A stretch of DNA of 64,000 nucleotides from Desulfobacter sp. (GTDB taxonomy: Bacteria > Desulfobacterota > Desulfobacteria > Desulfobacterales > Desulfobacteraceae). The translations under genes and the position numbers were made by a program. The notes beneath the pieces are model-generated. The model saw only the letters and a list, made by a program, of their open reading frames with translations. It was not told the DNA's origin and ran no database searches. The DNA is taken from positions 1,171,501-1,235,500 of the forward strand of contig CP054838.1 of assembly GCA_028768545.1 (NCBI GenBank). The letters are read 5' to 3'. Shown piece by piece: positions 8,633 to 18,929 of this stretch (its first letter is position 1; each line of letters begins with the position of its first letter).

Positions 8633-8661
8633 ACTTTAACGCATTCGTCCGTTAAAGTCAA
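8633..8661 (-). promoter_or_regulatory. rpmH operon promoter overlapped by a perfect inverted repeat
   Basis: Read on the minus strand, TTGACT (8656-8661) and TAAAGT (8633-8638) are 17 bases apart, a good sigma70-type promoter about 75 bases before rpmH. The same interval holds a perfect 9-base inverted repeat, ACTTTAACG (8633-8641) and CGTTAAAGT (8650-8658), with an 8-base spacer. The two arms cover the -10 and -35 elements, as an operator might. Confidence 0.6.
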
Positions 8662-8702
8662 GAATCATCCGAATTTGATTTTTGTTTTTAAACAGAATGC
8701 GT

Positions 8703-11700
8703 TCATAAAAAAGGGGTAATGTCTATATCTTCTGCCTGTTCAGGGCGTAAAAAAGTTTTTGCATATTCCATGCAGACCCCGGAGGTTAGAAATACCCGGA
8801 ACAACTCCGGGTCAATGTGTCCCCTGTCTCTCATGCCCGCCATGATCTGAATGACCTTCCCAAGGGGCTTGGCTTTCTTATAGGGCCGGTCTGAAGCTGT
8901 CAGGGCTTCGAAAATATCTGCAATGGCTAAGATTCGTCCGGGTATGGAGATTTGTTCTTTGGTCAGTTTTCTGGGGTATCCGTCCCCCACAAGGGTTTCA
9001 TGGTGAGCCCCGGCATATTCGGGTACCTGGGCCAGGTCCGCGGGAAAGGGCAGGATATCCAGCATACGGATGGTGGCGGTGATATGTTCCTGGATCTTAT
9101 ATCGGTCTTCCTCGGTCAGGGTGCCCCGGGCAATGGTCAGGTTATGGAGTTCCCCCTGGTCGTGGGCCAGGTCGGGGACAGGCATGTTGAACCCGAACTT
9201 TTCATCCTCCTTGTGCCGGTCAGGATCCCTGGACAGTATATGTTCGGGTCGGTCCTGGAGTAATTGTTCCTGGTAAGGCAGCGGTTGTTCGGTTTCGGGG
9301 TATTGCTCAGCCTCGATATGTGAGAGCCCAAGTCTGTTGTCAAAGTGGCGGGTCCAGGTCTGGGCCCTAATGGTTTTAAGCTGATCTGTTCGCTCTGGAT
9401 CCATGAATTCCCCGCCGATGTTGCAGTCTGCAATAAAGGCAAATTCTTTGTGGAGCCGCTGTTGGGTTTCTTCCAGTTCTTTGATCAGGGAGAAATCCTC
9501 TTCTGTGCCCTGGGCTCTTTTTTTCCAATAGGCAAGCTGGGCATCCCGGAGCAATACCTCATACCGCATTCTGATTTCATGGATCCTGTTGTAAATCATC
9601 TCCAGTTTGGTTCCCTTGTCCACGATATGTTCCGGGGTGGTGATTTTGCCGCAGTCATGGAGCCAGGCCGCCACCTCAAACTCCCGCCACTGGTCTTTAT
9701 TTTTAAATTTAAATTCTGCCAGCCCGGGAAGGTCGCTTTTCTGGGCGGCCCGGGCCAGCATAAAGGCAATTTCAGGGACCCGTTCGCAATGTTTTCCCGT
9801 GTAAGGGGATTTTTCATCAATGGTGGAGGCAATGAGCTTGATCAGGGCGTCCATGAATTCTTCCTGGGATAGTTAATAGTCCATTATGGCAGAGGCCATG
9901 GAGATCGTGGAATTTGACAGGGTCATGATTTCTTTGATGTTGGAGCTTACCCCCTGGATTTCATCCCACCGCCGTTCTTTGACTTTCTGATTTTCAATCA
10001 CCAGCGCCTTGATGGGCCTGACAATTACCGAGGCCACAAACCAGAGCAGGGGGGTGAAAAAGACAAGGCAGCCCAGGGTGGCAAAGAGGGCCAGCCTGAC
10101 TTTTTTCAGATAGGGGTTGAGAACTTCTGTTTTGTTTACCAGTACACCAATGGACTGGTTTGAAAAATGGATCAGGGGGTGGGTAAATGCCAGGTGGCTT
10201 TTACCGTCGACCATGATGGACTGGATATTGCTCTTGCCTGTTTTAGCCATGTCCAGAAGTGCTTTGTGGGGAACCACATGCCCGGAACGCCTGCCTGGTT
10301 TGGATTGGGTATCCGGAACCAGTCCCCATTGGGATGCAATTTTGAGTTTTTGGGCCGGGGTGATGGCCTTAAGCCCTTTTTCCAGGATGCTTTTCAGCAG
10401 GGGTTTTGCCGGATGAACCTGAAAGTAAAGGTGGTCTGTGTTTTTATTTGATAGTTCAGGCACAGGGTTGCCCAAGACCAAGGTATCCATGAAATAGGCA
10501 TTTTTCAGGTAAAGGGCCACCTGTTTGATCTCTATGGTGGCGTCTGCCTTTTCATTTTTCACAGCGTTCATGGCCTCCAAAGGGGTGTTGACCTCCAGGA
10601 TGGTGATTTGGGGATGATTTCGTTTGATTTCATGGTTTGTGGCCCAGGACCGGGGCAGTGAGATTGTCTTTCCATGGAGTTGGGTCAGCTGTGTAAGGGA
10701 TTTTTTTCCGGCCTTGGTGACAAAGATGTGGGTCGTTTTTGCATAGGCACGGGTAAAAGGGGCAATGGCTTCCCGCTCAGGGGTTTTGAACAGGGAGTGG
10801 AGAAGGTCTAACTCTCCTGCTCGAAACATGGTTTCCAGGGCATCCCAGGAATATCCGTTTACATATTCGAGCCCGAGCCCTGTCTGCCCGGCAATGAGGT
10901 TGAGCAAATCTATGGAATATCCTGCCGGAAGTCCGCCAAGGGCAAAGTCAAACGGGGGCCAGTCCATTTCATTGGAGACCCGGACTAGGGGTGGGTCTTG
11001 ATAAAGGCTTTTTCTTCAGGGGAAAGGGGGATTAACCGGGGCAAAGGCATGGATAAATCATCTGTTTTTGAATCTGATGAAAAGGTGATTTCCCCGTTGG
11101 GTTTAAATACAAAAATTTCGCATGAGGGGAGGAATTTCTGGCTTGAAAAAAAACTTAAAACAGCCTTTCGGGTCATGTCGGCGGCCACGACATGGCCTGT
11201 CTGTTTTATTCTGCCGGCAAAGGTCACCCCGGGAGACTTGAGGTTGGCAAAAAAATAGGGGGTGGATTTTTCCATCTGGCTCGAATCAAAGGCATGGGTA
11301 TACCAGGGCCGCTTTCTGGGGTCGTAAGTGGTGGCTATCTTGCTTGAATGGCGCTGGAAATACCGATCATCTAAAAATTCCAGTTCTTTTTTCAAAGGGC
11401 CTTTGCCCGGGATGATTTTTATGATCAGCCATCGGTCTTTTGGATCGGCCCCATAGACCTGCCTGATGTCAGGGCTGCTTTCCAGGTTGATGATCTCGTA
11501 ATATCCCCCGGTGTCATATCCCACCTGAATGGCATAGAGGTTGGGGTTCTGCTCCATGGCATTGGCCAAAACCGGCATGGCCGGATGTCTTGTTCCGGGT
11601 TTCGGAGGGGTGCTAAGTGTTTGATAATGCCTGAGCATGTCCACAAGTTCAGATGTTTGGCGGTCCCTGGACACTATTTTCTGGCTTATGTTTTCAGCCA

Positions 11701-11860
11701 GGGCGTGAAAATTTTTTTCAGCGGTTTTGTTGGCCAGTCTGGAGGAAAAAAAATATTCAATGCCGAGAATGATGCCTGCGGTTGCTGCCGTCATGAGAAC
11801 AAACAGCCCAAGGACGGTGAATCGTATGGAAATGGTTTTTTTTGATCCGAACAGATTCAT
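8703..11860 (-). pseudogene. Cache/SBP-type two-sensor HD-GYP protein, split into three by a frameshift and a stop
   Basis: Three consecutive reading frames rebuild one receptor of about 1050 residues. Part 1 (11860-10985) has a transmembrane helix and a Cache-like periplasmic domain and ends KTHP. Part 2 resumes in another frame with LVRVSNEMDWPPFDFALGG, a bacterial extracellular solute-binding domain, then a transmembrane helix (LALFATLGCLVFFTPLLW). A G4 run at 10988-10991 appears to have lost one base. Part 2 ends at an in-frame TAA (9873-9875) inside a linker, MDY*LSQEEFMDALIKLIAS. Part 3 is an HD domain (HDCGK) with the c-di-GMP phosphodiesterase motif HHETLVGDGYP. The start at 11860 has AAGGA seven bases upstream. 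Part 3 could still be made from its own ATG at 9854. Confidence 0.75.
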
Positions 11861-11932
11861 ATACAAATCCTTCATTGAAAGTATGAAAAAGGATGAATTA
11901 AGCCAGGCCTTTGGCCATGGTGAAATTTTAAT

Positions 11933-12772
11933 TTAAACCTGTACCACAGATGCATCTTCCATGGCAATTTCAAGCAGGGCAATGCCGGTCTCTTTGATGC
12001 CCAGGATATCCGCCTCTCTGGATCCCATGATATAGGTCATATCGTATTCCTGATTTTTTGGGTCCATTTTTTTACAAATCATATCTGCCAGCCTGACCAC
12101 CAAAAGAAGGCTGTCGGATTCATCATAGTTTTCAATGTGGTGATCCCGGGCAATGTTGCAGTATTGCACGGGCAGCTTCCATTGGGTCAGCAGGGCATAT
12201 CCCTGGGTTTCGTGGCGGTTTGTCAGGATATCTCCAACAAGGTCCGGGGTCAGTTTGATCGTCTCCTCTTTTGAGGCCAGCACTTTTTCAAGTGCGGAAA
12301 GCAGGCATAGTTTGCCCATGTCATGTAATAATCCTGCAATAAAGGCTTTGGAAACCAGGTCATCCATTTTAAGATGCCGGGTCAGCCAGAGAGAGGCAAA
12401 GGCGCAGGCAACGCAATGGTCCCACAGTCGGGTCTGGAGCCCTTTTATCATGGGGTTTTTTGATCTGAAATTCTGTTTATGGATCACCTGCATGATCATG
12501 TTGAACAATTCGGCCTGGCCCATTCGCAGGGCAGCCTCTTTGATGGTGGACACCTCTCCCAATCCTCTATAGTAGGGGGAATTGGCCACCTTTAAAATTT
12601 TGCTGGTCAGGGTGGGGTCGGTCCGGATCAGTTTTTTTACCGCATCCAGGTCTGGATCCGGTTTTATGATTTCATTTTGAAGCCTTGCCGCATCCGGGTT
12701 CAGGACCGGAAAATCACTCTGGTTTTCAATGTATTTGGCAAGGGTGTCTAAAATCGTGGTATTTTGAGTCAT
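11933..12772 (-). CDS. HDOD domain protein
   Basis: 279 residues. The HDOD region (residues ~20-215) contains DPTLTSKILKVANSPYYRG and AFIAGLLHDMGKLCLLSALE; HDOD proteins are HD-related regulators often tied to c-di-GMP and chemotaxis signalling but usually without known catalysis. The ATG lies two bases after the PilB-like gene, so the two are co-translated. This is the only intact gene of its three-gene operon. A second HDOD protein is at 24841-25689. Confidence 0.88.
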   Translation of the reverse strand: MTQNTTILDTLAKYIENQSDFPVLNPDAARLQNEIIKPDPDLDAVKKLIRTDPTLTSKILKVANSPYYRGLGEVSTIKEAALRMGQAELFNMIMQVIHKQNFRSKNPMIKGLQTRLWDHCVACAFASLWLTRHLKMDDLVSKAFIAGLLHDMGKLCLLSALEKVLASKEETIKLTPDLVGDILTNRHETQGYALLTQWKLPVQYCNIARDHHIENYDESDSLLLVVRLADMICKKMDPKNQEYDMTYIMGSREADILGIKETGIALLEIAMEDASVVQV

Positions 12773-12774
12773 TT

Positions 12775-14630
12775 TTAAATTCCTGACAACCGGTTAATTT
12801 CATTGATGGACCTTGGGGGGATCAGCCGGGGAACGCATCTGAAGATTTCGTCCAGGGTGGTGATCCCGGCTGCCGCCTTTACCAGGGCGTCCTCCATCAA
12901 GGTCACAAACGGGGTGGTCTCAATGCTGATTTTTCGAATTTCAAATGTGGATTTATGATCAAGAATGGCTTCTCTGACCTGTTCGTTCAGGACCAGCATT
13001 TCAAACACCGCCACCCTGCCCTTATATCCTGTGTAGTTGCAGGCCCGGCATCCTTCCCCTTTTTGGAAGTCATACTGGGCAATATCCTTGGGAATGAAAT
13101 TTAAAAGTTTGAGCTCTCCCGGGGTGGGCTTGTGGGGCTTTTTACAATGGGGGCAGATTTTGCGCAAAAGCCGCTGGGACAGGACGCAGACCACGGTTGA
13201 TGAAATGAGAAAGGCTTCAATATTCATATTCATGAGCCGGATCAGGCCTGAAATACTGTCTTCGGTATGAAAGGAGGTCAGCACCTTATGGCCTGTGAGG
13301 GCGGCGTGGACCGCTACTTCAGCCGAATAATGGTCCCTGATTTCGCCGATCACGATTACATCCGGATCCTGGCGGACCACATGTCTTAGAGTCTCTTCAT
13401 AGGTGAGGTTGATATTGGGATCAATGGAGCATTGGGTGATGACTTCCATGACGTATTCCACAGGATCTTCTGCCGTAATGATGCTCATTTCCGGTTTTTT
13501 AATGTGCTTGATGCTTGAATAAAGGGTGGTGGTCTTGCCTGAACCTGTGGGGCCTGTGATGATAAGCACCCCCCCGAGCACATCCCGGATATAGTGGGTC
13601 AGCATTCTGGGCTGCATACCGATATGCTCAATGGGGATGATCTGGTCGATGCGGTTGAGAATCCTGAGCACCACTTTTTCTCCAAACACCGCAGCATAGA
13701 TAGAGACCCGCAGATCATAGGTGTTGCCCTTGTAGTCAAAACTCATGCGCCCGTCCTGGTGTCGTCTTTTTTCCGCAATATTGGCCTTGGACAGGACCTT
13801 GATCCTGGCCGTAACCATGGCGGTTGAATCCGGGTCAAGCTCCTTGTGAAAGACCAGGATTCCGTCTATCCTGAATTTAACCTGTAGCCTTTCCTTTAAA
13901 GGTTCTATGTGAATATCGCTGGCCCCTTCTCTGATGCCTGCCCCGATAATCGCGTCCACAATGCCCATGGCCGTGTTTTCATCAATGGGCTGAATTGGCT
14001 TTTTCTGGCCTGTGGCAACCTGGTCAATGAATTTTTCAATGGCACCCGGAGAGGAGATGGCAATTTCAAGGTGTTCTCCATAGAATTTTTTGGCCTGGTT
14101 GACGCTGTTCTTGTCAAAGGGGTCGGCAAAGGCCACAAGAATTTTGTCGCCCCGGGTTTTAACCGGAAGGAAATGATTGGTCTGGTACCATTTTATCGGG
14201 GCTTTTTCCAGAAGATCCGTGTCCAGTTTTCCGAAGAGAGGTTAACAAAGGGGAATCCCAGTTGAACCGAGAGGGCCTCTAAGAAATCAGACTCGCTCAT
14301 GAACTGATGTTCAATAACGACCTGTCCCAGCTGCTTGTCCTTTTCCCTGGACTGGATATCCAGGGCCGCCTTGAGCTTTTCCAGAGAGAGGTAACCAAAT
14401 TCCACCAGAAGATCTCCGATACGCAGGGACAAACGGTTTGACCTGAGCACCTCTTTCAGCTGGGTGTCTGTAACAAAGTTCAGCTCTTTGAGCACCCCGA
14501 TCATGGTTTTGTCAGAGGCCAGTTTGGACTTTACCCTTTGGGCTGTTTTTGCCGTTTTGGCAGAGAGGATCCCGGCCTCGGTAAGCGCCGTAAGGATCTG
14601 TTCTGAAACAGAATCGTTTTCAGGGGGCAT
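12775..14630 (-). pseudogene. PilB/GspE-type secretion or pilus ATPase, frameshifted
   Basis: The N-terminal frame (14630-14193) contains two GspE N-terminal-like modules (FVTDTQLKEVLRSNRLSLRI; SLEKLKAALDIQ) and stops after NLSSENWTRIFWKKPR. Adding one C near 14225 restores ENLDTDLLEKAPIKWYQTNH, then FLPVKTRGDKILVAFADPFD, and the second frame continues to 12775. The ATPase core has Walker A GPTGSGKTTTLYS, Walker B VIVIGEIRD and a tetra-Cys zinc motif (CPHCKKP, CRACNYTGYKG). The total is about 618 residues, normal for the family. No other pilus or type II secretion genes are nearby. Confidence 0.8.
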
Positions 14631-14769
14631 TTGGATTGTTCCCTATTGTTTTTTATATCCACCCAAGAAAGATCGTTCGAATTTCAGGTGACTATACCAT
14701 ATCCCATACCGGATGAAAAGGCTGGGAACCGAAGGTCATGGGGACAGGCAGGGCAAGGGGGCATTCACC

Positions 14770-16317
14770 CTATTTGGTCAGGGATTCGAAAATATGGTAC
14801 TCCTCTATATGGTAATGGGGTTCGGGATAGATGGCAATGGGTTTTGAAAACTGGGTTTCCAGAGAGGCGATGAGATGCTTTTCGCTGCCGTGGAAAAGCT
14901 GGGCGATTTCCGGGTGAACCTTTAGGGTAAACAGGTTGCCCATCATGTCCGACGCCTCGGAGACCAGGTCTCTGTATATCTTGTGGCAGATGGATATGCC
15001 CGAAAGCAGGTGCCCGTTTCCATTGCAGTAAAAACAGGGTTCACAAAGGGTTCGGGTGAGGTTGCGCCTTGTTCTTTTCCGGGTCATCTGGACCAGGCCA
15101 AGTTCGGTTAAAGGGAGGATATTGGTCTGGCTTTTGTCCTTTTTCATGGCTTCGTGCATCCGGGACATCACCTTTTCCTTGTGAGAGTCCCTGCGCATGT
15201 CAATGAAATCAATGATAATTATCCCGCCGATGTTCCGCAGCCTTATCTGGTAGGCGATTTCCTTTACCGCTTCCAGATTGGTCTTGAGAATGGTTTCGTC
15301 AAAGTTGTGGTTTCCCACATAGCGGCCCGTGTTGACATCAACGGCGATGAGGGCTTCGGTCTGCTCTATGACAATGTATCCCCCGGACTTGAGCCAGACC
15401 TTCTTTTTCAGGGCCCGGGCAATGTCGCCTTCGATATTATAGGCGTCAAATATGGGTTCTTTGCCCTGGTAGAGATCCACGGACAGGTGGACATCGGGCA
15501 TGAGCTTTTTTAAAAAATTCTGGACATTTTCATACTCGGTTTTTGAATCAATGACCAGTTTGTCTGCCTCGTTGGCCAATAGATCTCTTACGGCCCTGAA
15601 GGTGACGTTTAAATCCCTGTAGACCAGGGCCGTGGCTGAAACCTGGGTGCTGCGTTCCAGGATGTCGTCCCAGGTGTTGTTGAGAAACTCGATTTCCTTT
15701 TTCAAGGTGGACGCGTCAATATCCCGGGCCTGGGTTCTGAAGATATAGCCGAAGTTGTTTTTCCGGATGGGCATGAGCATCTCTTTGAGCCGGTTGCGCT
15801 CTGTTTCGTCACTGATCCGTTTGGAAATGCCGATGTGGTCCACCGTGGGCATGAGCACCATGTACCGGCCGGCCAGGGAGATGTGGGTGGTCACCCGGGG
15901 ACCTTTGGAGCCGATGGAGGATTTGGCCACCTGGACCATGATTTCCTGGCCTTCGGTGAGCAGGTCTTCAATACAGCAGTCCGGTGCTGCCATGGGTTTC
16001 CATGACCTGGACTCTTTTTCCGGGTCCGGGTCATCCATGCCTGAGTCCTCAGGCTCCTGTTCAAATTTTTTACAGATTTTATGGCTTGCCGCATCCAGGA
16101 CATCGTCCACATAGATAAATGCGGCCTGGTCAAATCCAATGTCCACAAAAGCCGCCTGCATGCCTGGCAATACCCTCTGGACCCGCCCCTTATAAATATT
16201 TCCTGCAATACTTGTATCATCCCTGCGTTCAATAAAGACCTCTACAATGGTGCCGTTTTCAAGCAGGGCCACCCGGGTTTCGTGGGGGGCGGAATTTACG
16301 ACCAGCTCTTTTATCAT
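14770..16317 (-). CDS. rng: Ribonuclease E/G family endoribonuclease
   Basis: 515 residues, matching RNase G rather than the longer RNase E. The S1 domain is GNIYKGRVQRVLPGMQAAFV, with an acidic insertion (about residues 85-105). The catalytic DNase I-like part has AVDVNTGRYVG and IIDFIDMRRD, whose aspartates bind magnesium. The zinc-link cysteines are in CEPCFYCNGNG. It processes rRNA and turns over mRNA. Its ATG overlaps the stop of the radical SAM gene (ATGA), a pairing common in this group and in Firmicutes. Confidence 0.94.
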   Translation of the reverse strand: MIKELVVNSAPHETRVALLENGTIVEVFIERRDDTSIAGNIYKGRVQRVLPGMQAAFVDIGFDQAAFIYVDDVLDAASHKICKKFEQEPEDSGMDDPDPEKESRSWKPMAAPDCCIEDLLTEGQEIMVQVAKSSIGSKGPRVTTHISLAGRYMVLMPTVDHIGISKRISDETERNRLKEMLMPIRKNNFGYIFRTQARDIDASTLKKEIEFLNNTWDDILERSTQVSATALVYRDLNVTFRAVRDLLANEADKLVIDSKTEYENVQNFLKKLMPDVHLSVDLYQGKEPIFDAYNIEGDIARALKKKVWLKSGGYIVIEQTEALIAVDVNTGRYVGNHNFDETILKTNLEAVKEIAYQIRLRNIGGIIIIDFIDMRRDSHKEKVMSRMHEAMKKDKSQTNILPLTELGLVQMTRKRTRRNLTRTLCEPCFYCNGNGHLLSGISICHKIYRDLVSEASDMMGNLFTLKVHPEIAQLFHGSEKHLIASLETQFSKPIAIYPEPHYHIEEYHIFESLTK

Positions 16318-18836
16318 GGGGCTGTCCTTGTCTTAAGTTTTTTTATCCTTGCGGTCAGGATTTTTTCTTGTTCAAGATTAAACCCTTTGGCCAGAAGTTC
16401 TGTGGGCCTGATGGTCCGTTCATTGTATTTTTTTAAGACCATTTCAATACAGCCGTCATCCGTTAATCTGACAGATGCAAGGGATTTTCTTAAATCCGTT
16501 CTTCTGGTTTTACCTTTTTTGCTGATATCTTCAACCCAAAATTCGTCCAACTCCAGGAAACGGTCTAAATCTGCCTGGGTGATCCAGGGAGATGAGAGCC
16601 TGATTTCATACCGGTCTTCTGTGTTTTGACGGCCTTTCAAGTGGCATTGGCAGCCGATGACCGAAAGCCCTTGGGGAAGCTGGGCATCCAGGGCCGCTTT
16701 GATCTGCCCTGTACCCAGCCTTTTTTCAAGAAAAATAAACAGGGTTTCTTCCTCGCTTTCCATGCCCAGGGGCAGGGCATTGTCAAAGGAGAGGCGCATG
16801 GAGGGGTTGAATCCTTTTGAATATTTTACATTCAGGCCTGCCCGTTTGACTGCCCTCTGGAAAATCGTGGACAGCTCAAGGTGCCCAAAGAGCCTCGCAT
16901 CATCAAGTTTGGAAAAGGTGATGTCATATTTTATAAAATCTTCATCGGGCAAAGGGGCAGATGTTTTGTTTTCAAGCGCCTTGTTTTCGGGTGTGCGTTT
17001 TTTTTGCCCGGGGCCGTGGACAATGGGTTGGATCTGTTTGAAATCACAGATTCCGCAGCCTGTGCAGTCGGCCTTCCTGCAGTCAGGGGTCAGGGCTGCT
17101 TTTTTGGCCCGGTTAAACTCTTTTTCAAAGAATTGATTTGAAATTCCGGAATCAATATGGTCCCAGGGCAGGGGTTCTGCCAGGTCTCTTTTTCTTGAGG
17201 TATAAAAGGCCGGGTCAATCCGGCAGGCCTCAAAGGCCTGTTCCCAAAGTTTGAAATTGAACTGGTCCCTCCAACCGTCCAGGCGGCAGCCCAGGGTATA
17301 GGCCTTGACCAGAAGGGGGCCAAGCTTTCGGTCTCCCCTGGCCCAGACCCCTTCCAAAAGGGACATTTTAGGGTCTTGCCATTTAAGTTTGACCTTGCGG
17401 TGGTTGAGGTTGGTTTTCAGGAATAAAAGTTTTTCCTGGGTCTGGTCCAGGCTCATCTGGGCATGGCGCTGGAACGGGGTGTGGGCCTTGGGAATAAAGC
17501 AGGCAATCGAGGTGTTGATCATCTGTTTGCCCTTGGCATGGGCCGCGGCCAGGGAAGATGCCAGATCAACAATGCCCTGGATATCTTCCATCTCTTCAAA
17601 GGGCAGACCCATCATAAAGTAGAGTTTGATGTTTTTCCATCCCAGGGCCAGGGCATTTTCCACGGTGGCGGATATGGATTCCCGGGTCAGGTTTTTGTTG
17701 ATGATGTCCCGGAGCCTTTGGGTGCCGGCCTCAGGCGCAATGGTAAATCCGGTTTTCCTGACGGTTTTGATCAACGCCATGAGTTCCGGGGTCAGTTTTT
17801 CCGCTCGGATGGAGGGAAGGGAGATGGCGTTGCATTGGCCAAGACTTAAGTTGAGCAGCTCCTGCATCAATACCGTGAGATCAGAATAATCCCCGGTGCT
17901 TAAAGAAAGAAGGGAAATGTCCGAATATCCTGTGGATGCCAAGGATTTTTTGGTGATTTCCAAAAGGTCGTTCAGGGATCTTTCCCTGACCGGCCGGTAA
18001 ATCATTCCAGCCTGGCAGAATCGGCATCCCCTGGAGCATCCCCTGGCAATTTCCAGGCGCAGCCGGTCATGGACAGGCTTGGCATAGGGGACGATGGGGT
18101 CCATGGGAAAGTTATCCATGGTCAGTTCCGGCAGTATGGCCCGTTTGATCCTTGTGTAATCTTCATACTCAGGGACCAGGGTCTGAATTCCCTTTTCATC
18201 CCATTGGGGAGTGAAAAACGAGGGGATGTATACCCCCTGGATTTTGGAAAGCTGTCTGAGCAGGGTTTTCTTTTTTCCGTCTCCCTGGTGTTTAAAGGCC
18301 AGGACCGCATCGCTAATCTCAAGGACAGCCTCTTCGCCGTCCCCAATGACAAAGGCGTCAAAGAAATCAGCCAAAGGCTCGGGGTTAAAGGCGCAGGGCC
18401 CGCCCCCGATGATCAGCGGAAAGGTCTCGTCCCGCTGGTCTGCATAAAAGGGAATTGAGGAGAGATCCATGAGGGTGAGGATATTGGTAAAGTTCAGCTC
18501 ATAGAGCAGGCTGATGCCGATGATATCAAAATCCGCCAGAGGGGTTCTTGTTTCCATGGACAGACAGGGGATCTGCTTTTCCCGCATGAGTTTTTCCATG
18601 TCCAGTGCCGGGGCAAAAAACCGTTCTGCTGCAATCTCTTTTCTCTGGTTGAGAATAGAGTAAAGAATCTGGAGACCGAAATGGGAGGTCCCGATTTCAT
18701 AGAGGTCCGGAAAGGCCAGGGCAAAGGTGAGATCCACCTGGGTATGGTCTTTTTTTACCGCGTTTATTTCATTGCCTGCGTACCGGGTCGGGGTCTGGAC
18801 CCGGGCAAGGATATCTTGATAATTTTGTTCATGCAT
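16314..18836 (-). CDS. TIGR03960-family radical SAM protein fused to a DUF2344 domain
   Basis: 840 residues from ATG 18836; an upstream in-frame ATG at 18893 would add 19 residues unlike the family. Residues ~1-230 form a B12-binding-like fold (PLIIGGGPCAFNPEPLADFF). The radical SAM motif is CSRGCRFCQAG. Near residue 625 is a cysteine cluster (CRKADCTGCGICDF). The C-terminal ~215 residues match DUF2344/TIGR03936 (RLFGHLELSTIFQRAVKRAG, KGFNPSMRLSF). In many bacteria the two parts are separate adjacent genes; here they are fused. The reaction is unknown. The overlap with rng suggests a link to RNA or ribosome metabolism. Confidence 0.88.
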   Translation of the reverse strand: MHEQNYQDILARVQTPTRYAGNEINAVKKDHTQVDLTFALAFPDLYEIGTSHFGLQILYSILNQRKEIAAERFFAPALDMEKLMREKQIPCLSMETRTPLADFDIIGISLLYELNFTNILTLMDLSSIPFYADQRDETFPLIIGGGPCAFNPEPLADFFDAFVIGDGEEAVLEISDAVLAFKHQGDGKKKTLLRQLSKIQGVYIPSFFTPQWDEKGIQTLVPEYEDYTRIKRAILPELTMDNFPMDPIVPYAKPVHDRLRLEIARGCSRGCRFCQAGMIYRPVRERSLNDLLEITKKSLASTGYSDISLLSLSTGDYSDLTVLMQELLNLSLGQCNAISLPSIRAEKLTPELMALIKTVRKTGFTIAPEAGTQRLRDIINKNLTRESISATVENALALGWKNIKLYFMMGLPFEEMEDIQGIVDLASSLAAAHAKGKQMINTSIACFIPKAHTPFQRHAQMSLDQTQEKLLFLKTNLNHRKVKLKWQDPKMSLLEGVWARGDRKLGPLLVKAYTLGCRLDGWRDQFNFKLWEQAFEACRIDPAFYTSRKRDLAEPLPWDHIDSGISNQFFEKEFNRAKKAALTPDCRKADCTGCGICDFKQIQPIVHGPGQKKRTPENKALENKTSAPLPDEDFIKYDITFSKLDDARLFGHLELSTIFQRAVKRAGLNVKYSKGFNPSMRLSFDNALPLGMESEEETLFIFLEKRLGTGQIKAALDAQLPQGLSVIGCQCHLKGRQNTEDRYEIRLSSPWITQADLDRFLELDEFWVEDISKKGKTRRTDLRKSLASVRLTDDGCIEMVLKKYNERTIRPTELLAKGFNLEQEKILTARIKKLKTRTAP

Positions 18837-18929
18837 GATACTGATTTTATAAAAAAAATTAACCTTAAGTTTTAGATAAATGCCAATGATCAAAGTTAAT
18901 AAATATATAATTTTTCTATGGGAAACGCA

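Noticed and set aside
8559..8702. Possible replication origin beside rpmH
   Set aside because: rpmH-rnpA-yidC often lies near dnaA and oriC, but there is no dnaA and no TTATCCACA-like boxes in this spacer.
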